Positions 32,986 to 44,900 of a stretch of DNA of 64,000 bases are shown here, one piece after another. The stretch spans positions 13,276,253 through 13,340,252 of the forward strand of contig CM038726.1 of the NCBI GenBank assembly GCA_021613375.1, written 5' to 3'. The stretch's first letter is position 1; each line of letters begins with the position of its first letter. The notes beneath the pieces were generated by a model. It saw only the letters and a program-made list of their open reading frames with translations, was not told the origin of the DNA and did no database searches. The position numbers were made by a program, and so were the translations under genes. Source of the stretch: Megaleporinus macrocephalus. Taxonomy: Eukaryota; Chordata; Actinopteri; Characiformes; Anostomidae.

Positions 32986-35900
32986 AGTATCATCCATCTG
33001 GACTGTTACACTCTGGCCAACCACGACGTGTCTGTTGGAAAACAACAGTTGCTGGAGAAATTCTTTAACCCTGTGCTGCTGCACCAGAACGACAGAGAAC
33101 ACCAGACAGATCTTGATGATCGCTCGGAGGAGGAGTGGGAGAGCAGAAAAATGGCCCACCACCAAACGCATCACCAAAGCCAACATCATCATGAATCTCA
33201 ACATTATCATCATCACCATCACTCACCTCATCACCATCACCAGCATCAACATCATCAAGGATCACACCTGACTGAAGGGTATGATTAACACCTGAGAACA
33301 TAAGCGACCTGTTCTTTGTGAGTCTCCACGAAGTGCTTCTGCTGAAAGACTAATACTAATATTCAGGCCTAATGATTTAGTAATGACTAGTAATTAAATA
33401 ATAATAATAACAATTAAATATTTGTAATTATTTTTTTTATAGAATCATGATACTTGTATTACAACCCTGTTTCCAAAAAAGTTGGGGACACTGTGCAAAA
33501 TGTAAATAAAATCAGAATACAATAATTAAACCCTTATATTTAGGACAACATATCAATTTTTTTTAACATATGCCCATTTTGAATGTGATGTTAGCAACAC
33601 ATTTCAAAAAGCTTAGACAGGGTCAACAAAAGAAAGTTGTATAATTCTGAAAAACGAATGAGGTTAACTGGCAACAGGTCAGCAGCATGGTTGGGTTTAA
33701 AAAGAGCCTCCCAGAGAGTCTGAAAATAGAAAACAGACAGAACTGTGTAGTGGAAATTACTGCATGGGCTCAGGAATACGTACCAGAGCCATTTTCTGTG
33801 AACACAGTTCTTTGCTGCTTCCACAAATACCTGCTAAATCTCTAACCTGCAAAGAAGAAACCCTAAATAAACAGAATCCAGAAACACTGACAGCTTCCTA
33901 TCAGTGCACAGTTCAAAAGCCAGCATTCATGATGGTCTGGGGTGGGGGGCATTAGTGCACATGGCATGGATCTGTACATCTGTAAAGGCACCATTAATGC
34001 TGAACAACATATATGCGGGTTTTGGAGCAGCATATGCTGCCATCCTTCTTTGAAGAGAATTATTACTTATTTCAACCAAACAGTACCAAAAACCCTACTG
34101 CACATATTACAGCAGCATGGCCCCAGAGGAAAAGAGTCTGTGTGCTGTTGGACCTGACACCCTAGTTAAACAGCTGAAATCCAATAACAATAATATCCAA
34201 TACAGTAACTGGTCAGTAAGTTCCCAAACCAGTGTTGTTAAAAGAACGCATGAACCTGTTTGAAACGTGTTGCTGGCATCAAAGTTAAAACAGGCAAAAA
34301 AAAAAAAAAAATACAATTTCTCATTTTCAACATTTGATATGTTGTCTTTATACTTTATACTTTATATTTTGCAGAGAGGCCCAACTTTTCTTTAGTAATA
34401 GTTTTATTGACATTGTTAAGTTTTGGTTGAAAACAAAGGGATACATTCTTAAAACAACCAACTAAAATGATCAAATTAGTTTTTTCTTTCTCTTTGGTAT
34501 TGTAGTAGCTACTGCCAGGTAAACTCTCCAGTTGATAAGGACCTCAAGAGCTTGAAGGCAAAATATGTCTGATTAACCACTAGCATCATTAGCAACTGAC
34601 AGAGAAATCAACCAATTTTTAAAATTGGAGATACTTCACTGACTGTAAACACAAATGTTAGTCTGATTAATGCACTTCAGTCATTTGTTAGAAATGGAAA
34701 ACAATGGCAGCTCTGTTGCAGGGCTCTTCACTATAGTCACTATACAACTGCAACTGCAAGAGAAACATATGTTAATATGTCTGTTACGAGCTTTGAATAC
34801 TTGTGTTTAATCTAAAATGGGTAAAATGTGTATGCAATTTAACAGTGATACATTCAATAACTACGACTCCAGTTTAATCCACCTCTGCAGTCAATGGAAC
34901 AAGTGATACACAGAGGTTTGTGCTTATAATACTGTGAAATACTGAATCATTCATTTCATTTTCTTCCTCATTTACAGTCACAGCACATCAGATGGTAGTA
35001 GTGTTCATCATCACCATCATAGTTCCCACGAAGACCATGAGCAACACCATGAAAAATCCCATCATCTTCACTCTGAGAGCCACCACCATCATCAGCAGCA
35101 GCAGCAGCAGCGCCATGAGAAGCAACATGCAAAGAAGAGGAAGTCCCGTCCGCGAACTTCAGTTACTTCATCAAACTCCTCCTTATCTTCCTCTGGTTCT
35201 TCCTCAGGCTCCTCATCATCCTCCTCCTCGTCAACATCATCGCCATCATCATCATCATCCTCTTCTACCTCAAGTTCATCTTCATCCTCAGACTCATCCT
35301 CCTCCTCTACCTCCACTTCGTCTTCTAATTCCTCATCTTCTTCCTCTTCCAATTCGTCCTCCTCATCTTTCTCTTCCTCTGGTTCATCTTCATCCTGGTC
35401 CTCTGAAAGTAGCCTAGAGAACGCCAAATTTAGTGTCAAGTCTAAAAAGGGCCGCCCACAGTATTCACAGTCCTGCACTGACATCTCCAGGAGAAGTAAA
35501 GCCTTTGAGGATGATGAAGATGAAGAAGATATTACACCGCTAATAGATGGTGATGGCCGTGCCCAAAAGTCCACCGGCGTGAAAAAGGATTTGTCTATCA
35601 AGAGAAAGGGAAAGGGCACTGCAAAGAGGGCAAAGTCATCCCAGAGATCTGCGAAAAGCACCCTGCAGAAGAAAAAGGGTCAGACAGGAAACTTTCGAAA
35701 GGCGAAATCTATGGAGGCGCTGGCAAGGCAGGTAGACCAGCCTGTAAAAACAGAATTAAATGAGAAAGAAATGGAAAAGAGGAAAGAGGAGGCCAGGAAA
35801 AACATGGTGAAGGAAAAAATGAAGTTTTCTGCATTTCTAAATGAGATCACTAGACAGGTACTGAGCCCATCCAGGCTACAGACTCTCGGAGTAACAGATG

Positions 35901-38900
35901 CACATAGATCTTCAAGTCCTGCTCCATCCTCTATGAAGTCTCCAAATCCTGAGCGCAAAGAGAACAAAAACTCTAAACGTTCTGCCAGCAGGCCTGGAAG
36001 TGCAAACTCTGTGGCATCCAGTGCGCCATCCTACACCAGCAAACATTCCCGTTTAAGCAAGCACTCCAGTCGACGTTCACATTCCAGCAAGGTTTCCCAT
36101 TCAAGCAAACACTCGAGCAAACACCATGGTCACCATCACCACCATCATCACCACCACCAGACTGTAAGAGGGAATCCCAAACATCTTCACCGTAGTTTGA
36201 GCGGTCACAGTAGCACCAGTACTGGATCATCTAAAAGTCAGTCCTCAAAGTCAGGACACAGCAGTCACGGACATAAGAAGCACCACGTTAAGTCCGGTCC
36301 TCATTTAACTGATGGAACCAGCACAGACACAGAAAGGAGCACAGTGACGCACCACTCCCCCTCACCAGTCACTCATCACCATTCTCATCATGCTCACCAC
36401 GGAGGACATCACCTTAGTTCATCATCACACCATCATTCTCCATTACACCACCACCATCATGGAGTTCACCGAAGTCCATCACCACGTCATCATTCTTCAC
36501 ATGCAGAAACACACCATCATTCTCATTTTGAGTCTCATCACCATCATCCATCTGCTCAATCCCACCATCATGGTGATCACCAAAACCCACATCATCACTC
36601 CCAACAGTCAGAAACACATCACCATCATTCTCATTTGGAATCACATCACCATCATTCCCATTCAGAATCTCACCACCATCATTCACCATCTCCATCACAC
36701 CACCAAACCCACCATCACGGTGACCACCAAAGCCCATCTCCACGGCATCATTCTCCAAACTTAGGAACTCACCATCATTCCCATTCAGATTCGCATCAGC
36801 ATCATGCACATTCTCCATCACACCACCATCATCATAGTTATCACCAAAGCCCATCCCCACGTCATCATTCTCCACACTCAGAAAAACACCATCATTCCCA
36901 ATCGGAATCTCACCACCATCATTCACCTTCTTCATTACATCACCACCACCACCACCATCATGGTGATCACCAAAACCCATCGCCACATCATCATTCTCCA
37001 CACTCAGAAGCTCACCATCATTCTCATTTGGAATCTGACCATCATCATTCACTTCCTTCATCACATCACCACCACCATCATCATGCTGAGCACCGAAGCC
37101 CATCTCCAAGTCATGATTCTCAGCACTTGGAAACTCACCCTCATTCACATTCAGAGTCTCACCACCATCATAAATCTTCTCCTTCTCACCACCACCACCA
37201 TCACAGTGATCACAGAAGCTCATCACCGCGACATGAGTCTCCTCATTCAGAGACTCACCCTCATTCACATTCAGAATCTCACCACCATCATACATCTTCT
37301 CCTTCTCATCACCACCACCATCACAGTGATCACAGAAGCCCATCACCACGACATGATTCTCCACATTCAGAGACTCACCCACATTCAGAGACTCACCCTC
37401 ATTCACATTCAGAATCTCACCATGATAGTACATCTTCTCTATCGCACCATCAGCACCACCACCACCATCACAGTGATCACAGGAGCCCATCCCCACGACA
37501 TGATTCTACACATTCAGAGACTCACCCTCATTCACATTCAGAGTCTCACCACCATCATAAATCTTCTCCTTCTCACCACCACCACCATCACAGTGATCAC
37601 AGAAGCCCATCACCGCGACATGAGTCTCCTCATTCAGAGACTCACCCTCATTCACATTCAGAGTCTCACCACCATCATACATCTTCTCCTTCTCACCACC
37701 ACCACCATCACAGTGATCACAGAAGCCTATCACCACGACATGATTCTCCACATTCAGAGACTCACCCACATTCAGAGACTCACCCTCATTCACATTCAGA
37801 ATCTCACCATGATAGTACATCTTCTCTATCGCACCATCAGCACCACCACCACCATCACAGTGATCACAGGAGCCCATCCCCACGACATGATTCTACACAT
37901 TCAGAGACTCACCCTCATTCACATTCAGAATCTCACCACCATCATACATCTTCTCCATCGCACCATCACCACCACCACCACCACCATCAAAGTGATCACA
38001 GAAGCCCATCCCCACGACATGGTTCTCCAAATTCAGAAACACACCCTCATTCAGAATCTCACCACCATCATACATCTTCTCCATCGCATCATCACCATCA
38101 CCACCACCATCATGGTGATCACAGAAGCCCATCTCCACGACATGATTCTTCACATTCAGAAAATCATCCTCACTCACATTCAGAATCTTACCACCATCAT
38201 GCATCTCCATCGCACCATCACCATCACCACCATCACAGTGATCATGGAAACTCATCCCCTCGGCATGATTCTCCACACTCTGAAACTGACCACCATCATT
38301 CACATTCCGAATCTCGCCACCATCATACATCTTCACCGTCACACCACCACCACCACCACCATCACAGCGATCACAGAAGCCCATCACCACAACATGATTC
38401 TCTACATACAGAAACTCACCCTCATTCACACTCCGAATCCCATCACCATCATACTTCTTCTCCATCGCACTACCACCATCACAGTGATCACAGAACCCCA
38501 TCCCCACAACGTGATTCTCCAAATTCAGAAACACACCCTCATTCAGAATCTCACCACCATCATACATCTTCGCAACATCACCACCACCACCATCACAGTG
38601 ATCACAGACACCCATCCCCGCGACATCAGTCTCCACAATCTGAAACTGACCACCATCATTCACCCTCTCCATCACAGCACCACCACCATCATGGGGTTCA
38701 CCGAAGTCCATCTCCAAATCATCATTCTTCACATCCTGAAACTCACCACCATCATTCACACTCTCCATCACACCATCACCACCAACACCAGCATGGAATT
38801 CACCAAAGTCCATCCCCAAGCCATCATTCTTCACACTCAGAAACACATCATTCTTCCCTTCCAGACCTTCATCATGACCATTCCTTTCATCTTGAATCCC

Positions 38901-41900
38901 ACCATGAATTGTCTCAGCCTGAATCCCACCATCACCATTCCACACTTGAGAAGCCTCATCCCCACCCAGATTCCCATCATAATGACTTACATCCTGAGCA
39001 CAATTATTCACACAATGATTCCCATCATCACTCCTCTTATCCTGATGTCCACCATCATGATTCTCATCAACACTCTGATGACCATCATCATCACTCCTAT
39101 CCTGATGTTCATTCCCATTCTGAAGGTCATCTAAAGAGCCCCAGTCATCTGGAATCCCATCACTACCATTCTGAAACTCACCACCACTCTCACCCTCATA
39201 GCCCAACACCCTCAGAAGGGCATCACCAACATTCTTCTCATTCTGACCACCATCACCATCATCACCACCACTCTGAGCCACATCACTATAATTCAGATGC
39301 TCATGACCACTCTCATCATGACTCCCATACTCACAACCCATCCCACTCTGAAGGGCATCATCACCATCACCACTCCAATCCAGATCCCCATCATAGTTCC
39401 CAATTGGAGACCCATTATCATCAAAACAACCACGAGAATCCACAATCCCCCCATCATCATTCCCATTCTGAATCTTACAACCACTCCCATAAGGAGGATG
39501 ACCACCACCATCAGCATGATAATCAAGAATCCCACCAGTTTCATTCTGAATCACATCACCATGCCCCTATAGAACTTCATCCCCATCACCACCACCACTA
39601 CCACCACCACTCGGAACCCCCAGAACTCCACCACCATCTGGAAACTCATCTCCACCATTCCAATACTGAATCCTCTCACCATTCCCATTCTGAATCTTAC
39701 CATCATTCCCACCCAGAGTCTCACCACCAGGGTTCTCACACTGAAACATACCCTCATCATGAGCATCCAGAATCCTACCACCTACATGAGCATCCAGACT
39801 CCCATCACCATCGTTCCCATTTGGAATCCTATCACCAATCCCACGTGGAAAGCCATCATCATTCCCACTCTGGGGATCATCTAGAATCTCATCATCATCA
39901 TTCCCACTCTGAGGAACATCACCATCATGCAGATCATCCCAGCCCTCTTCGCCACTCTCCAATTGGCCAGCGGGCCACCTCTCCTCCTTCTAGTAAGTCA
40001 GATTCCTCTGGAAACACCATAAGCCCTACCAGCCATGATGATCAGTCTACTGTAGGCTACACGGGAACACCCCTGCCTCTCAAAGTAAGGAATTCTTCAT
40101 GTAATCTCAGATGTTCTATTAATCTTTGAAGGCTTGTCATACACAAGTATAGTTACATTTTGTTATGTGTCACACTCAGATGGTCTTTTATTATAAAAAT
40201 TTGTAGGTAAAAATTGGTGGAATTTCACTTCTGCATGTTGTATTGAACAATTACTCTTTAATTGTTGAATTTAACAAATATACATTTTTAACATATTTAA
40301 ATTCTCTGTAGTAATTGTTTTAACTTAGTTTCTTAGACAATCAACAAAACATGCAATCTGACCAGGGGTATTTAAATTGTTGCATGTAACCATGTAATGT
40401 GTGTTGTGTAATGGAGTGGAACATGTGACCTTTGTGAAAGAACATATTGATCAGATTAATTAACAATTTATTTATGTTAATTACTTAGTAGTTTTCATTG
40501 AAGCAGTATGATCAATAGTTCTTTCTCTGAATACTGTTTTCATTATTATTCTCACTGACTCAATCAATTCCCCTTTTTTATTCTGCCCAGGAAAAAGGCT
40601 CTGAACTCGAGAGGATCATGTGAGTTTAATTATGAGCTGCATTAACATAGCATGTACGTGTATAACACACAAAAGAGATCACACAGACAAAAAGCATGGC
40701 AACACTCGCCTATTTATTGATCCGTGATTGCACTGAGTTTAGAGTTTATTACGTACATCTAGTCAGTATCTACGTTCCTTGGCTATTTTTTCTGGCATCT
40801 ACCATGTAACACCATGTTCCCTAGCTGCTGTGTTATGCACCTACTGTCATGTTGGTATCACTGTTCCGCTGATAATGATACACCACCAAAATAATACAGT
40901 ACTGTGGTAAAGCCAGAGACCACCTTTCATTTATTTCATTTCCAACCAAAAGCCTCAACAAGAGACCTCAGAAAAGCATCAACAACTAAACACAATATGA
41001 ACAGTTTTAGTATTTAGTTTGTTCACCATTTACTTTTCTTACTTTTTTCTAACTTTCATGCTTTTAGTTTTTTAAAGAAATACTTGTCTCAAAAGTTGTT
41101 TGTATTTTTTGTTTTTCACTATCCAAATGATCCCAAACACAGAAGCTTCTTTGTTTGATTTATCTATTTCCTTTTCTCAGTAAGAGTTTTTGATGGCTAC
41201 ACATCATTTCAGAGCCATAGCGTAAGGATTAACAGAAACACCTGTAGATTATTCCAGACCAGTCCCTTTTTCTCAAAATCTCCAGTTTTATAAACTGTTA
41301 TTTTTCTTAGGCTACATTCACGTTAACAGGCTGAAGTGGCACAAATCTGATCTTTTAAAATCTGACATGAGCCAATTTGGCTTCAGACTGCCGGCCCAAC
41401 ACCACATTCACATTGATTTTAATAGTCTTCACAGCAAAAAACACAGGAGATCAGATCCAAACCAGATCCATTTGGATGTTGTTTGCAATGCGATTACAAT
41501 CTTTCCAGTTTTTACAGATGCGTCTATGACTGGACGCTCTGGTTGCTTAAATCATATTTTGAGGTGTTTTGGCATCACTATACAAATCCAGAGAGATGGA
41601 AGTGCGGGGGTTTTCTACATAGTTCTTGATACCTACATAGTTACCATAGCAGCCCATGCTGATAGGTTAAAGATGTCTAGGTACACAAATCAGAACTTAT
41701 CACTTGCAAAAAACAGAGCCATGAAGTTATATATTGGATTAACAGCATGTGAGTGGAGTGATCCATATGATTTATTCCTAAGACATTTATTTTCATTAAT
41801 TTTATCGTTTGTACAAATTATTAATAATTATAATTAAATTACAAACTAGTCATCTAAAGAGCCCACATGCTTTTTTCCCCTGAAGATTTAAGCTTGACAT

Positions 41901-44900
41901 GACGACCCAAACACAAACTGGAAAACTGTTGAAGTAAAACAAAGGCACATGCTTTCAACATGCTTGTCTTTATCATTCATGCAAGAATCGACGTCACAAG
42001 GCTGGTTTTGTTGTGACTGGTGAGAATTTCCAGTGAACAACTAAACAGATTTGCAGTGCAGGCACTGTGTATGAGTTGCCAGTGCCATAGAGAGCTGTAG
42101 CAGTCACTGCCATAGAGAGCTGTAGCAGTCACTGCCACCAAGAGCTGTAGCAGTCACTGCCATAGAGAGCTGTAGCAGTCACTGCCATAGAGAGCTGTAG
42201 CAGTCACTGCCATAGAGAGCCGTAGCAGTCACTGCCATAGAGAGCTGTAGCAGTCACTGCCATAGAGAGCTGTAGCAGTCACTGCCATAGAGAGCTGTAG
42301 CAGTCACTGCCACCAAGAGCTGTAGCAGTCACTGCCATAGAGAGCTGTAGCAGTCACTGCCATAGAGAGCTGTAGCAGTCACTGCCATAGAGAGCCGTAG
42401 CAGTCACTGCCATAGAGAGCTGTAGCAGTCACTGCCATAGAGAGCCGTAGCAGTCACTGCCATAGAGAGCTGTAGCAGTCACTGCCATAGAGAGCTGTAG
42501 CAGTCACTGCCATAGAGAGCTGTAGCAGTCACTGCCACCAAGAGCTGTAGCAGTCACTGCCACCAAGAGCTGTAGCAGTCACTGCCATAGAGAGCTGTAG
42601 CAGTCACTGCCATAGAGAGCTGTAGCAGTCACTGCCATAGAGAGCTGTAGCAGTCACTGCCATAGAGAGGCGTAGCAGTCACTGCCATAGAGAGCTGTAG
42701 CAGTCACTGCCATAGAGAGCTGTAGCAGTCACTGCCACAGAGAGCTGTAGCAGTCACTGCCATAGAGAGCTGTAGCAGTCACTGCCACAGAGAGCTGTAG
42801 CAGTCACTGCCACAGAGAGCTGTAGCAGTCACTGCCATAGAGAGCTGTAGCAGTCACTGCCATAGAGAGCTGTAGCAGTCACTGCCATAGAGAGGCGTAG
42901 CAGTCACTGCCATAGAGAGCTGTAGCAGTCACTGCCATAGAGAGCTGTAGCAGTCACTGCCATAGAGAGCTGTAGCAGTCACTGTCATAGAGAGCTGTAG
43001 CAGTCACTGCCACCAAGAGCTGTAGCAGTCACTGCCATAGAGAGCTGTAGCAGTCACTGCCATAGAGAGCCGTAGCAGTCACTGCCATAGAGAGCTGTAG
43101 CAGTCACTGCCATAGAGAGCTGTAGCAGTCACTGCCATAGAGAGCTGTAGCAGTCACTGCCACCAAGAGCTGTAGCAGTCACTGCCACCAAGAGCTGTAG
43201 CAGTCACTGCCATAGAGAGGCGTAGCAGTCACTGCCATAGAGAGCTGTAGCAGTCACTGCCATAGAGAGCTGTAGCAGTCACTGCCATAGAGAGCTGTAG
43301 CAGTCACTGCCATAGAGAGCTGTAGCAGTCACTGCCATAGAGAGGCGTAGCAGTCACTGCCATAGAGAGCTGTAGCAGTCACTGCCATAGAGAGCTGTAG
43401 CAGTCACTGCCACAGAGAGCTGTAGCAGTCACTGCCATAGAGAGCTGTAGCAGTCACTGCCACAGAGAGCTGTAGCAGTCACTGCCACAGAGAGCTGTAG
43501 CAGTCACTGCCATAGAGAGCTGTAGCAGTCACTGCCATAGAGAGCTGTAGCAGTCACTGCCATAGAGAGGCGTAGCAGTCACTGCCATAGAGAGCTGTAG
43601 CAGTCACTGCCATAGAGAGCTGTAGCAGTCACTGCCATAGAGAGCTGTAGCAGTCACTGTCATAGAGAGCTGTAGCAGTCACTGCCACCAAGAGCTGTAG
43701 CAGTCACTGCCATAGAGAGCTGTGGCAGTCACTGCCATAGAGAGCTGTAGCAGTCACTGCCATAGAGAGCTGTAGCAGTCACTGCCATAGAGAGCTGTAG
43801 CAGTCACTGCCATAGAGAGCTGTAGCAGTCACTGCCATAGAGAGCTGTAGCAGTCACTGCCATAGAGAGCTGTAGCAGTCACTGCCACAGAGAGCTGTAG
43901 CAGTCACTGCCACAGAGAGCTGTAGCAGTCACTGCCATAGAGAGCTGTAGCAGTCACTGCCATAGAGAGCTGTAGCAGTCACTGCCACAGAGAGCTGTAG
44001 CAGTCACTGCCACAGAGAGCTGTAGCAGTCACTGCCATAGAGAGCTGTAGCAGTCACTGCCATAGAGAGGCGTAGCAGTCACTGCCATAGAGAGCTGTAG
44101 CAGTCACTGCCATAGAGAGCTGTAGCAGTCACTGCCACAGAGAGCTGTAGCAGTCACTGCCATAGAGAGCTGTAGCAGTCACTGCCACAGAGAGCTGTAG
44201 CAGTCACTGCCACAGAGAGCTGTAGCAGTCACTGCCATAGAGAGCTGTAGCAGTCACTGCCATAGAGAGCTGTAGCAGTCACTGCCATAGAGAGGCGTAG
44301 CAGTCACTGCCATAGAGAGCTGTAGCAGTCACTGCCATAGAGAGCTGTAGCAGTCACTGCCATAGAGAGCTGTAGCAGTCACTGCCATAGAGAGCTGTAG
44401 CAGTCACTGCCATAGAGAGCTGTAGCAGTCACTGCCATAGAGAGGCGTAGCAGTCACTGCCATAGAGAGCTGTAGCAGTCACTGCCATAGAGAGCTGTAG
44501 CAGTCACTGCCATAGAGAGGCGTAGCAGTCACTGCCATAGAGAGCTGTAGCAGTCACTGCCATAGAGAGGCGTAGCAGTCACTGCCATAGAGAGGCGTAG
44601 CAGTCACTGCCATAGAGAGCTGTAGCAGTCACTGCCATAGAGAGCTGTAGCAGTCACTGCCATAGAGAGCTGTAGCAGTCACTGCCATAGAGAGCTGTAG
44701 CAGTCACTGCCACAGAGAGCTGTAGCAGTCACTGCCATAGAGAGCTGTAGCAGTCACTGCCATAGAGAGGCGTAGCAGTCACTGCCATAGAGAGCTGTAG
44801 CAGTCACTGCCATAGAGAGCTGTGGCAGTCACTGCCATAGAGAGCTGTAGCAGTCACTGCCACAGAGAGCTGTAGCAGTCACTGCCATAGAGAGCTGTAG

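Noticed and set aside
35092..35661. 189-codon acidic minus-strand ORF
   Set aside because: Antisense of the serine-rich TCC/TCA codons; poly-Glu/Asp results from complementing the Ser tract.
36804..39134. 776-codon open frame on the plus strand inside the His exon
   Set aside because: It is the +1 frame of the His array; Thr/Ile-rich text simply mirrors the CAY repeats, and it has no splice or domain support.
37893..39554. 553-codon minus-strand open frame (also 36414-37496)
   Set aside because: Antisense shadow of the repeat array; the DHCDGGG-type repeats are reverse complements of the HHHSDH codons.
41367..41837. 156-codon ORF starting SQFGFRLPAQ
   Set aside because: Lies inside the terminal-inverted-repeat element; no domain and no matching splice sites were seen.
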